Counted from the first letter of the stretch, positions 37,955 through 47,684 are shown. The stretch: DNA of 64,000 bases from Aplectana chamaeleonis (GCA_029168955.1 JAPDOI010000038.1:2011001-2075000), one strand, 5' to 3'. Notes: generated from the sequence alone by a model not told the origin. Translations and numbers: made by a program.

Positions 37955-38130
37955 ATAACCCCGCCCATGAGCTTCGATAACTCCGCCCATCCAATATAGG
38001 AATGCGGTCATTTTGGCTGGTTTCTGATGCTTCTAATAAGGTGAGCGTTGCAGTACAGGCTGTAAGGTTCTAGAGGTTTCGCTATCTCGACCGCTTTATT
38101 GTTAATATTTGGTACTTCAACCGCGCGGGC
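37955..38130. repeat. Dispersed repeat, inverted copy of 535-715
   Basis: See the copy at 535. It contains GATAACCCCGCCCA and TTTTGGCTGGTTTCTGATGC and ends TTCAACCGCGC. Confidence 0.6.
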
Positions 38131-38543
38131 ACAAATCGTTCACTTTTATTCAATATCAAGAACAGCTGTCGCTCCTGCATTTGCGTGCAGTTTTCGTCGG
38201 TTTTTTTGTTAGTTTGCCATGGTACCAGCTTCATAGTACCTTCGATTTTTGCCAGAAAACCGCTACCATCTTAAAGCCTGTCTGCTGCCTTTAAAGGCTG
38301 TGGTCGCGATCAAAAAAGTTGTATAAAAAACCATAACATTCAGCTCGATCCGCAAACGGCTAAAAGACGACGAAAGGTTACGCGGTAAGAAACGAGATAA
38401 AAATAGTTATTAGGATCCAGTTCGTGCAAACGTGCACAGTTCCGCACAAAAAATTGCAGCCTCATGATTGTAAAGTCAAAATTCATCGACATTCACAGGC
38501 AGAAATTAGCGCAAATTTAGCTATTAAAAGCAGTTGAACCATG

Positions 38544-38848
38544 TATAGTCTACAGCAATGGAATTAGGACCTGGTGAGGTTGCGGACTCTTCCTAACATA
38601 CTGTAGTCTGATTGTGTTATCACTCATTTTTGCGAAATAACTGAAATTGGTCAGTGAGTTTTCATTTCTACTCTCACATTTTCACCGGTTTTCATTGCTT
38701 CCACAGATGCAGTCATATCGGTGAAAACACAAACTCAGCGATCTATCACAGCTGTTTCGTAAAAATGAGTGATACCACTAACAAACTACCGTATGTTAGG
38801 ACGAGTCCGCAACCTCACCAGGTCCTACTTCCATTGCTGTAGACTATA
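38544..38848. mobile_element. Hairpin MITE nested in copy e-outer
   Basis: Ends TATAGTCTACAGCAATGG and CCATTGCTGTAGACTATA are perfect inverted repeats, and the arms continue through GACCTGGTGAGGTTGCGGAC. It is absent from the equivalent position in copy d (near 36535). Confidence 0.88.
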
Positions 38849-39111
38849 ACTAAACACTCCATTCGATGTTTTAACTAGATGAGGACAGAATTATTTGATA
38901 AGGACAGTCCGAAGAGAACTGGTCATTGATTCAATTCCAATTTCAGGTCAGCTGATGTTCTTGATATTATAGATCATCGATGCTGATGATGCGGAGTTGG
39001 CTCGTCCAATATCAAAACACAGGAAAGTTCAGGCTCAAAATTTGGCCCAAGAGAGGGTTTTTTATGCAAATTTTTCTTACAAGGCCTACTACTCTGGATC
39101 CAGAAACGGTT

Positions 39112-39604
39112 TTAAAGGCACTGTTCGCGATAAAAATCGCTGTTCTGTTTTTTGCCTATCTTGAAACCGGCCCCCTTCTGGTTCCAACGATGCTTCTGGA
39201 ATCGTACAAGACCTTCTGGGAATGGAGTTATGGTACCTCAAAAATTGAGCTAGGGAAAATGGTGGACGAGTTGTCCGAGGCTTGTAACTTCCGTCTTTTG
39301 CAGCCAATGTGAGCGAGCTGACCTGAGTAAAGAGAGAAGTTGAGAATGAAGAGAAGAACGGGGCTTTTGATCGGAAACCATCGCTCAACTCACGATTTCG
39401 AGTGTTCCTTTGTTCGCGTCGAGGGGCGGGAAGAGGCGGGACTTGCCCACAATGGCAGGGTTTTCCCACTTTTCTAAGCCTTTTTGCGGCTCCTGAGTAG
39501 CTTTTCGTCCCGTTTTTTTCGACGCTGTTCCGCTTTTGAGAGCCACGAGAAGCGTTTGTCATGGAAAATCCGAGGATGAAGTTTATCGCGAACAGTGCCT
39601 TTAA
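39112..39604. mobile_element. TTAA-flanked MITE nested in copy e-outer
   Basis: Ends TTAA-AGGCACTGTTCGCGAT and ATCGCGAACAGTGCCT-TTAA. It is inserted into a TTAA site of the surrounding element, splitting the block CCAGAAACGG...GAGGAAAAGAAGGC. The 178-codon minus frame at 39089-39625 is merely an open frame through this MITE. Confidence 0.88.
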
Positions 39605-39844
39605 AGAGGAAAAGAAGGCCGGCATATTTTCTCGCGACCACTGCCTTTATTCGAGGAAACGTACCCTGTTTTGCAGGTCGGAGCTACGACGAAGCCTCTG
39701 CTGGAAGACCGGGTCCGCGAGGGGGTTTTCTTCTTGAGTCAATGTATTCAAATCCGTCTGAACATTAGGCGGTTATTTCATGTATAGCTTTTTCGCTTCC
39801 CCCGGTATGTGGAAAATTGAAAAAGTAAAGCGAAAAAGGTGTTG

Positions 39845-40127
39845 TACTGTGCTTCTCTGGGTCAAATTCCGATCCGCAATTGCGTCTCGAAACGCTTTGC
39901 CGTCGAGCGCTTTCGAGTCGGAAGAGCTTCCAGAGCCGCAGCCACCGATCTGTTGACTCTAGGTGGGTTTTAGAAACTGGAAACTAAACAAAATCAAAGA
40001 AAACTGTATAAGAAAGCCATATCGAGTCGGCTTCGGCGCCGGAAACTAGGCTGACTCGAGCGCGTGCGGCTGCAAAGCATGCCGAGACGCAATCGCGGAC
40101 CGGAATTTGGCCCACAGAAGCACAGCA
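39845..40127. mobile_element. Third copy of the TACTGT(C/G)(G/C)TTCTCTGGG hairpin family
   Basis: Left end TACTGTGCTTCTCTGGGTCA, right end TGGCCCACAGAAGCACAG, with internal arms GATCCGCAATTGCGTCTC / GAGACGCAATCGCGGACC. The interior differs from the copies at 7227 and 45492. Confidence 0.8.
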
Positions 40128-40301
40128 AACAAGTCTTCTGTTTATTGGTATTGTGCTTACCATCGGAGGTTCTGAATTCTTGGCCTGGAATGTTGGGAGT
40201 TTGTAACCACAGAAAGGTGAAAAAACACTAGGTTTTGCTTTTTGAGGAGTTTGTTCCGATGCTGGTCGAGTTGGACTGGAATGGTACGATTCTGAAACAC
40301 T

Positions 40302-40533
40302 TCTATCCTAGACGGGGGGGACCCAAGATTTTCTCATAGAAATGAATGGGAAACCTGATGAAAGACAGTCATTGTTGTCGATGGAAATCCAGATCCCCAC
40401 CCCCCCCCCCCCGACTAGGATATTGCCTGGTTCCTTACTTCGATTGATAGCGCAGCCGATCGGTGGTTCAGTTTATTTGTGTCACGAATTCTTGGCTCCT
40501 TCCCATCCCCCCCCCCCGTCCGGGATAGTGCCG
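40302..40533. mobile_element. Poly-C-ended MITE, copy 1
   Basis: Left end CTATCCTAGACGGGGGGG and right end CCCCCCGTCCGGGATAG are inverted repeats. About 230 bp, noncoding, with homopolymer tracts just inside each terminus. Confidence 0.7.
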
Positions 40534-40561
40534 AGTCTGAACCTGTTGTCAACAAGGGTAT

Positions 40562-40762
40562 GAAACTATTTGGGGAAGGGCACTCAGGATTCAGTTGGAA
40601 AATGAATGATATACCGCTTTCAGAAGTCGAAGTATTTCCATGGAGTCTCCACGGAAACATTGACTGACAACGCTATCAGGCATATGATATCAGTCCAAAT
40701 TTTTATTTTCATGAATGAATCATTGAATTTTCTCGAGTGCCCCTCCCCCTCAAATAGTTTCA
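40562..40762. mobile_element. Poly-C-ended MITE, copy 2 (ACTATTT subfamily)
   Basis: Ends AAACTATTTGGGG...GGGCACTC and GAGTGCCCCTCCCCCTCAAATAGTTT. In reverse orientation its interior matches 42011-42210. Confidence 0.8.
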
Positions 40763-40795
40763 ATTCGTCAACAGGTTAAGACAGACGTTGTTTTC

Positions 40796-40987
40796 GGCTC
40801 TATCCTAAACAGAGGGGCGCCACCAAAGAATTTTCCAGACAAACGAAGAAAAACTCTGATAAGAGATGCTCGATAGTGCAATCAATCATTGTTATTTTAG
40901 ATTCTTAATAGAAGTAATTTGATTGATAGTTCATTTGATTCCGGTTCTGAATCCTGGGTGCCCCCCCCTCTCTACTGGGACAGTACC
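40796..40987. mobile_element. Poly-C-ended MITE, copy 3 (GGCTCTATCCTA subfamily)
   Basis: Left GGCTCTATCCTAAACAGAGG, right TGCCCCCCCCTCTCTACTGG. More diverged than the other copies. Confidence 0.6.
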
Positions 40988-41024
40988 TTTTTTCGCCTCA
41001 AATTTTTGTACTTTAGAGTCAGAT

Positions 41025-41527
41025 TTCTCTGAGAGTTTTGGCCGAGAAACAGCCGCGAAATAGAAGCGAAATGCCTGCTTGCCGCGTAATAGCTGCTAAT
41101 TAGCCGCCAAATAATGCTCGCCGCGAATTAGCTGCGAAATAATGCTTGCCGCGAAATAGCCGCGAAATAGCCGAGAAATGATGCTCTCTCGAGAAATATA
41201 CGGAGCAATTCAGAGGCATGATTCAGATGTCAGCACCTCCGTCGGTTCAGTTACCCAAGTTTGAGGTACTTGGACCTCGTTCAGCCTCTATAGGCCCCGC
41301 CCAATCGCTGGCGGCCCCCGATGGTGGCTCGGCGAGCCGCCAACGGTTGCGTCTTGGTTAATTTTTTTACTTCTGAGTTTTTCTCGATTATATCTCGGCT
41401 ATTTCTCGGCTACTTCTTGTCCGTTCCGTGAAAAGCCGAGAAATAGCCGCGAAATAGCCGGAAGATAGCCCACCAGGAGCCGCTGCGGAGCCTGGTGGGC
41501 TGTTTGCCGGTCAAAACTCTCAGAGTT
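41025..41527. mobile_element. Hairpin element with GCGAAATAGCCG arms carrying an SL1-like sequence
   Basis: The left end CTCTGAGAGTTTTGGCCGAG and right end CGGTCAAAACTCTCAGAG are inverted repeats. Both arms are filled with GCGAAATAGCCG-type units. Near the right end is the palindrome AGCCCACCAGGAGCC...GGAGCCTGGTGGGCT, which is conserved in relatives at 44802, 44946, 55918 and 55996. The central segment, about 41195-41380, is not shared with the other copies and contains the SL1-like RNA candidate. Confidence 0.8.
41244..41395 (+). ncRNA. Candidate spliced-leader (SL1-like) RNA
   Basis: Positions 41244-41265 match the canonical 22-nt nematode SL1 leader at 20 positions (C for T at position 5, G for A at position 7), and a GT follows directly, as at the SL donor site. 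CCAAG (41255-41259) can pair with CTTGG (41269-41273), placing the splice site in the loop, as in stem-loop I of known SL RNAs. A second stem is possible (TGGCGGC 41309-41315 with GCCGCCA 41336-41342), and an Sm-like AAT7AC tract follows at 41360-41370, although true Sm sites have a shorter U run followed by G. The 3' end is a guess. The body shows no resemblance that I can identify to known SL1 RNA, so this may be a pseudogene or a variant. Confidence 0.5.
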
Positions 41528-41591
41528 GACGGTTGTACGATACTGCAAAGGTGTCCAGTTGGCACCAGCCCCACCGTAACGTACCGCATTC

Positions 41592-41790
41592 GGCTCTATC
41601 CTAGACGGGGGGGGCACCCAAGATTTACTCATAGAAATGAAAAAAAAACAAAAAAAATGCTTGATTTTGCTGTCAAGCATTGTTCCTATTAAAGTTCTGT
41701 AGAAATACGTCAATTGGTAGCGTTTCTGATCGGTTTATCACTTCATTTCTGACTTGAATCCTGAGTGCCCCCCCCGTCTAGTACAGTGCC
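41592..41790. mobile_element. Poly-C-ended MITE, copy 4
   Basis: Ends GGCTCTATCCTAGACGGGG and CCCCGTCTAGTACAGTGCC with subterminal CACCCAAGATTTACTCAT / ATTTCTGACTTGAATCCTGAG. A further, isolated right end of the same type lies at 41800-41828 and another (CCCTCAACTAGTCTTGCACC) at 41875-41890, so damaged copies adjoin it. Confidence 0.75.
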
Positions 41791-42010
41791 AAGTGCGCCC
41801 TTCCCCCCGTCTAGAATAGAGCCCAAGTCTGAATTTTGGGATCATTTCATTTACTCGGGTGCCCCCCCCCTCAACTAGTCTTGCACCTATATTTTCTAGT
41901 GAAAAAAATACTGATTTTAAAACTTCTTCCGAGTTTAGTAGCTGACTCCATATGCTAACAAAGAGTTCAAATACGAGTGCAACGCAGCAAAAGAAAGGTG
42001 ACTCGGCTTG

Positions 42011-42210
42011 AAACTATTCGGGGGGGGGGCACTCGAGAAAATGAAATGTTTCATCTATGAAAATGAAAAATTGGGCTGAAAATCATATGCCTAATAGCGT
42101 TATCAGTCATTGTTTTCGCAGACACTCCATGTAAATACTTCGACTTCTGAAAGCGGCATCACTCATTTTCCAACTGAATCCTGAGTGCCCCCCCCCCCCG
42201 AATACTTTCA
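42011..42210. mobile_element. Poly-C-ended MITE, copy 5
   Basis: Left AAACTATTCGGGGGGGGGCA, right TGCCCCCCCCCCCCCGAATA. The interior is an inverted copy of 40562-40762, including GCTGATA-type and TGGAGTC/GACACTCCATG-like blocks. Confidence 0.8.
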
Positions 42211-42519
42211 TACCGGTGACTCACCTCTTTGGTGTACGTGTCTCTTGAAATGATTCTGACGCCGACTTCTGAAAACATAAAGTATTTTTCACAGAATCTT
42301 TGAATTATTGCTCTGATCCATAATGCGGTCGATTGTATACGAAGATGAAGTTTGAATCTGGACATGGAGCGGTATTAATTGGGATGAAACACACCTTTGA
42401 GCGATGGTGGCACATGAATACCGAGGAAATGACGATTGACATACCGCTCCACCACCACAACCACTCAAATGCTATGTGCATGCAAGAGTAGGTAACACTT
42501 GTTGCTGTTGATTGCACCC

Positions 42520-43300
42520 CTGCCACTAGGCCACGGTCAGAGTTGGTTGAGAAAATCACCGTGGCCGCCCCGGTCGACACGTATGAGAAACATGGATGAT
42601 GGAGGTTGCAAAAAAAATCCGGTGTATCCATAAGGCCCCGGTCATAGTTGGATGAGGCGACGTCTCCAGCCCGGTCGATACACACAGAATGCATTGGAAA
42701 TGGGATGCAAAAATCACTCGGTGTATCCCTCCAACACCCCCCAACACCCACCCGGTCGATACGTATAAACAACATGGTGAGGTGAAGCTGATAAAATCAC
42801 TCGGTGTATCCCTCCAACACCCCCCCAACACCCACCCGGTCGATACGTATGTTCAAAATGATGGAGTGAGGTTGAGAAAATCACTCGGTGTATCCGACGC
42901 GGTCGATATCCATGCTATGCGTGGGTGACGGCGGATGAGAAAATCACCGGGTGGGCGGACCGATGATAAAACATTGCGTATCACTAGAAAGCTGCCCACA
43001 CTGCTACCTCCGTTTCTTCACTATTCTCTTCTTCACTATTTCTCTGAACAGGGTCAGCCACATCGGGTGTTTTTGCATCCCACCTCATGCATGTCTTTTA
43101 TGATTATCGACCGGGCTGGCTACACCGATCATCCATATATGGCCGAGGCCTTAGACCCGGTCAGGCCCCGGTCAGAGTTGGTGCTATTTGCATCTGTAAC
43201 CCACCGACACCCCCCCCCCCCCCAACATCCTTCAACACCCCCCTTTAAAATAATGTGGTGAGGTTGAGAAAATCACCCGGCGTATCCGAGTAGAGCCCAT
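42520..43300. repeat. 'CCCGGTCGATACGTAT' repeat cluster
   Basis: At least five imperfect units combine ATCACTCGGTGTATCC, CAACACCCCCC and CCCGGTCGATACGTAT. The units near 42690-42780 and 42780-42870 are nearly identical, about 80-90 bp each. Inverted copies occur at 45105-45400. No gene is supported. Confidence 0.75.
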
Positions 43301-43331
43301 CGGAAGTGATAACGATGATAACGATTCCCCT

Positions 43332-45015
43332 TCTCTGAGAGTTTTGACCGAGAAATAGCCGCGAAATAGCCGCAAAATGCCTGCTGGCCGCGCAGTAGCC
43401 GGGAATTAGCCGCCAAATAACGCCGGCCGCGATATAACCGCGAAATAGCCGCCAAATAGCCGCTAAATAATGCTGGCCGTAAAATAGCCGCCAAATAGCT
43501 CTCGCCGCGAAATAGCCGTGAAATAGCCGCCAAATATGTGGTCTGCTTGGATCCAGTTCACTTTAGCTTAGTTGAGCTTAGTTGATTTATGTGCGGTCTA
43601 TGCGATGGCGAACTTCCTAATGCTTCGGTCTACGATGGCGAACTTCCTAGCCGTGCCCTACTCCAGAAGGATACGGGTCTAAGCGAGTTTCTTTATCACC
43701 CATTATTACTATTATACATTTTTTTGCATGAGCGAATTCTTGTAGGCATACCAGGCGAAGATCAACCATTGCAGAACGGTGCTTTATAGCCACATGCGAC
43801 GTATTGTGTCAGTCGAAATAACTCTTCGATACACAATTTGATGGGTTTCGGAGCATCATGGATCTATTCACAATGGGACGCTCATAAGCTCGGATGATAG
43901 CAGGATATCGGCGTATTTTACAGTATGCACGCCTCATAGTTCTTTTATCCTCCACTCTGACTACCAGAATGTTTCTTCTCAGTGGGACATGGAGTTATCT
44001 GTCGAATTCGGCATGCATATAGTGAAGATTGAAGCCATTGTCAATATTGATGGTTTCACATTCAGCTCACAGACAAGGTACGTAATGATTTGTTCCCTAC
44101 GATTACTTCCGGTGCAAAACTAGTTAAGGGGGGCCACTCGAAAAAATGAAATGATTTATGCATGAAAATGAAAATTTTTTTCTGATATCAGATCCCTGAT
44201 AGAGTAATAAGTCACTGTTTTCATGGGAACTCCCTGGACTGCTTCGATTTCTGAAAGTTGTATCATTCATTTGTCAATTGAACCCTGAGCGTCTCCCCCC
44301 CCAACTAGTTTTGCACCTTACTTCTCACATTTATCATGTTCACATCTGTTTACATCTGATTAAAACCGTAGGGTATCGAATGAGATCTGCAAGCCATGAG
44401 CAGCGACGAAACGTGGAAATTAGAAAATCCACAAACTTTCTGGTCTCTTTTTGGAACCTCCGTTTCCTGCATATTCTGACCATTTTCTTTCCGTTTTCGA
44501 AAATTATGAAAAGATTTCCGCGAAGCCCTAGCCTTGATGAATATAAGCCCTGCGTTGCGGCTCAACCAGAAATGCCTTCTGATGTTTAAATTTATTCGTG
44601 AGTTCGGGAAACCGACGCAAAGAGACCTCAATATTGTCTTTGGAAGTCTTCTTACGTAACACATAACAATAGTTATGGTTGACGGAATCGTTGTCCGTAA
44701 CTGCGAATGAAGGTATGACCGGCAATAGAAGTTCGCCACCTTATTTCCAGATTGGTGGCTGTGTGAAGAGCACCAGATGTCGGGAAATAGCCGAGGAATA
44801 GCCCACCAGGCTCCACAGCGGAGCCTGGTGGGCTATTTCTCGGTTATTTAGCGGCTATTTTGCGGGCAACGTGGTCGCGGCCGAGCATTGGCCGCGAAAT
44901 AGCCGAGAAATAACCGAGAAATAGCCGCGAAATAGCCGAGAAATAGCCCACCAGAAGCCGCTGCGGAGCCTGGTGGGCTAATTCGCGGCTATATTTTGAC
45001 CAAAACTCTCAGAGT
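43332..45015. mobile_element. GCGAAATAGCC-arm element, long copy with nested insert
   Basis: Left end TCTCTGAGAGTTTTGACCGA, right end TTGACCAAAACTCTCAGAG. Both arms resemble 41025-41527. Segments CACCCATTATTACT and GAATGAAGGTA(T/A)GACCGGCAA match the copy at 55555. The middle (about 43740-44660) is extra relative to that copy and contains a poly-C MITE (44111-44317) and an unrecognised minus-strand frame (44350-44739). The nearly perfect palindrome around GCCCACCAGGCTCC is present twice. Confidence 0.78.
44111..44317. mobile_element. Poly-C-ended MITE, copy 6, nested
   Basis: Terminal inverted repeats GGTGCAAAACTAGTT and AACTAGTTTTGCACC, with GGGGGG and CCCCCCCC tracts just inside. It sits inside the element at 43332-45015. 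Confidence 0.85.
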
Positions 45016-45104
45016 TTTAGCCCTCGCGCTGCTATCATCAAACGCGCCGAAGCTCCGAACCCTGCCTAACCCCAACCTAACCCGCCGCGTACGTGCATGC
45101 CGCC

Positions 45105-45400
45105 CCAGGTTGGTGTTGGTGGGTGTTGCGAGGGTTTTTTTTTAGGGGGGGGGTGTCGGCGGGATACACCGTTTGATTTTCTCAGCCTCACCTCACCATG
45201 TTGTTCATACGTATCGACCGGATTGGTGTCGGTGGGGTCGCAGGGTGTTGGGGGTGTCGGCGGGATACACCGGACGATTTTTGCTTCCCATTTCCAATGC
45301 TTTCTGTGTGTATCGACCGGGCTGGATACGTCGGCTCATCCAACTAAGACCGGGGCCTCATAGTTGGACGAAGCACCGTAGCCCGTTCGATCGATACGTA
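45105..45400. repeat. Inverted copy of the GGTCGATACG repeat cluster
   Basis: Repeated units GGGTGTCGGCGGGATACACC and ATACGTATCGACCGG are reverse complements of the units at 42690-42870, so the two clusters flank the element at 43332-45015 in opposite orientation. Confidence 0.7.
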
Positions 45401-45491
45401 TAGAAAGCAGTAAAAACAAGGTGTTAAAACCTCCGATGAGGCCGAGTGGACCCTGTTGTTGACTGCTGTTGCCGGCCCGGTCGATAAGCAT

Positions 45492-45691
45492 TTACTGTCG
45501 TTCTCTGGGCCGAATTCCGGTCCGCAGGTGCGGATTGCGGCTGCTGCATCATGCGACACGTGATAATCGTGCTGGGAGAAGGGTGAATCGTGCCGGGAAC
45601 AAGTGGTCCCAGCATGATTAAGTCGTGTCGCATGATGCAATAGCCGTGGTCCGCAAATGCGGACCGGGATTTGGCCCAGAGAACGACAGTA
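45492..45691. mobile_element. 200-bp hairpin MITE, second copy of 7227-7426
   Basis: Ends TACTGTCGTTCTCTGGGCC and GGCCCAGAGAACGACAGTA are perfect inverted repeats. The centre shares CATCATGCGACACGTG and GAAGGGTGAATCGTG with the SRT-intron copy. Confidence 0.88.
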
Positions 45692-45877
45692 GTACATTGC
45701 ACACTGAGGGTAAAAAAAGAACCCTAGTGCGGCCAGCTTGCATGCGCCGGAAATGACGATGGTTACGTGGCCAACAGAATTGCACTTTTTTCAGAGAATT
45801 ATAGTAAAGAACTTAATTAAAGGCAGTGTTCACGATAATCTTCAATTTTGAGATTATTCGCTATGTTGATTAAAGGC

Positions 45878-45892
45878 AGTGATTACGATGAA

Positions 45893-45895
<3 letters not shown>
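45878..45895. repeat. 18-bp target-site duplication, left copy
   Basis: AGTGATTACGATGAATAC, identical to 47667-47684 on the other side of the RTE insertion. Confidence 0.92.
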
Positions 45896-45924
<29 letters not shown>

Positions 45925-46201
45925 CTTCTTCTTCTTCTTCTTCTTCTTCTTCTTCTTCTTCTTCTTCTTCTTCTTCTTCTTCTTCTTCTTCTTCTTCTTC
46001 TTCTTCTTCTTCTTCTTCTTCTTCTTCTTCTTCTTCTTCTTCTTCTTCTTCTTCTTCTTCTTCTTCTTCTTCTTCTTCTTCTTCTTCTTCTTCTTCTTCT
46101 TCTTCTTCTTCTTCTTCTTCTTCTTCTTCTTCTTCTTCTTCTTCTTCTTCTTCTTCTTCTTCTTCTTCTTCTTCTTCTTCTTCTTCTTCTTCTTCTTCTT
46201 T
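45896..46201. repeat. (TTC)n / (GAA)n microsatellite, about 102 units
   Basis: A pure TTC run of about 306 bp. On the minus strand it is (GAA)n and begins immediately after the RTE stop codon, so it is the retrotransposon's 3' tail. Poly-Phe, poly-Ser and poly-Lys open frames here are artefacts. Confidence 0.97.
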
Positions 46202-47644
46202 AGCGTTTGTCCCGCATTGTAGCAGGGTCCGCTTGTCTCGAACGTTGCCGCCATTTCACCTTGTCATTCGCGTTGTCAGGATGGAGGCCTGCAATTTTCA
46301 TATCGTTGTGCAAGACATCCAGCCATCTCTGATTAGGTCGTCCTTTTGGTCGCTGGCCCGTCACTTGGAGCTGCATAGCCGCTTTCGCTATCGAGTGTTC
46401 TTTCTCTTCTTCGCAGAACGTGCCCATACCATCTTAGGCGATTTTCGCGAAGTTTGTCCGAAATGGGCGCGACACCGAATCTTTCACGCACATCTTCATT
46501 CCGAACTCGGTCCAATCGGGTCAATCCACCACTCCACCTGAGCATCTTCGTTTCCATCACGCCAAGCCGTCGTTCTGCTTCCTTGGTCATTGGATAACAC
46601 TCTGTGCCATACAGTGCGACGGGCCTCACAACCGAACGATAAATCTTTGACTTGAGCCTGTCGCAAACCTTTTTATCACACAGCACTCCACTCGCGGTAC
46701 GCCACTTCAACCAAGCAGCATTGATGCGTGCGTCGACTTCAGCCGTCAGCGTCCCATCATCGCAAAGCGTTGATCCAAGATATCGAAACGTATGCGCTTT
46801 TGGCAAGACTGTGTTGTCGACTTGGATGGAATCGTCACAACTCGCATTTGTCATGTATTCGGTTTTCTTTTTATTGAGTCGTAAGCCGAATGCTGCCAGT
46901 CTGTCGTGCCAAGCTTGAACTTGTGCTTGGAGATTTCCTTTGCTGTCTGAGGCGAGCATCACGTCGTCAGCATACAACAGTGTCCAAGGTGCTGAACTCT
47001 GCAAATCTCGCGTGATGACATCCATGACGATGATGAAGAGCAGCGGGGAGAGGGCGGAGCCTTGATGAACTCCAACAGTGATTCGAAAAGGCATTGATGT
47101 TCCTGCCGCGGATCGTATGCAACTTGACGTGTCCAGGTACAAAAGCTTCACCCAATCGATCAATTCTTCGGGGACATCTCGGCTACGCAGAGCGTACCAT
47201 ATTACTTCGTGAGGGACTCTGTCGAACGCTTTCTCAAGATCAAGAAAGGCGAGGTGAACAGCTTCTCCTTTTTCACGATGCTTTTCCATAAGAAGTCGGG
47301 TCGCATGGATAGCATCGACGGTGCCGCAGTTCCTGACAAAACCACACTGATTTACGCTCAGCTCAACGATCACGAATTCTTCTATCCAGAATCCTCTCGA
47401 AAATCTTCATTGTATGGCTAAGAAGTCGGATGGGCCGGTAGTTGCAGCAGTCAGCAGGACTCCCTTTCTTCTTGAAAATCGGGACTGTGGTGCTTGACTT
47501 CCAGTCTGAGGGAACCTTGCGCTCAGTCACAATGCGGTTGAATAACAATGCAAGCCAGGCAGTTGGGTTCCAACGTCGACTCTTCCATAAATCGGCGGCA
47601 ATATCATCAGGTCCGGTAGCTTTGCCATTCTTCATCGCTTTCAA
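46200..47644 (-). pseudogene. RTE reverse transcriptase, two frameshifts
   Basis: Minus-strand reading. 47644-47363 encodes KNGKATGPDDIAADLWKS, VPIFKKKGSPADCCNYRPI and ILDRRIRD. A single-base loss near 47370 shifts the frame to IVELSVNQCGFV. The frame then contains motif A LDLEKAFDRVPH, motif B GVHQGSALSPLLF, the catalytic LLYADDVMLAS and LRLNKKKTEYM, running to VRERFGVAPISDKLRENRLR. A second shift near 46415 leads into EHSIAKAAMQLQVTGQRPKG and the final MRDKR stop at 46200. All RT catalytic residues are retained, so decay is slight and could partly be sequencing error in A-rich codons. It would not be mobile on its own because the endonuclease is missing. Confidence 0.93.
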
Positions 47645-47666
47645 AGCCTCTGTTACTTCGCTTGTT

Positions 47667-47684
47667 AGTGATTACGATGAATAC
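47667..47684. repeat. 18-bp target-site duplication, right copy
   Basis: Identical to 45878-45895; the interrupted MITE resumes at once with GTTATCGAAAAAAACTAC, as in copy d. Confidence 0.92.

Larger units (their letters stand above)
38291..39650. mobile_element. TTAA-flanked MITE, interrupted copy e-outer
   Basis: Left end TTAA-AGGCTGTGGTCGCGAT, right end CGCGACCACTGCCT-TTAT. The interior follows copy d but is interrupted twice: by a TATAGTCTACAG hairpin element (38544-38848) and by another TTAA element (39112-39604). Confidence 0.85.
45896..47666 (-). mobile_element. RTE-type non-LTR retrotransposon, 5'-truncated
   Basis: About 1.77 kb bounded by an 18-bp duplication and ending in a (GAA)n tail. 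It contains only the reverse transcriptase part of the usual single ORF; the apurinic endonuclease domain is missing, so 5' truncation took place, as is typical of target-primed reverse transcription. An older relative at 13186-13740 ends with the same MRDKR-stop followed by an AAG-type tail. Confidence 0.93.

Noticed and set aside
39089..39625. 178-codon minus-strand frame
   Set aside because: It coincides with a TTAA MITE and similar damaged frames occur in the sister copies; no domain seen.
41281..41360. 5S rRNA next to the SL1-like sequence
   Set aside because: In several nematodes SL1 genes sit beside 5S genes, but nothing resembling 5S rRNA was seen here.
45848..46541. Poly-Phe, poly-Ser and poly-Lys frames over the TTC tract
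   Set aside because: Artefacts of a three-base microsatellite that is the tail of the RTE element.
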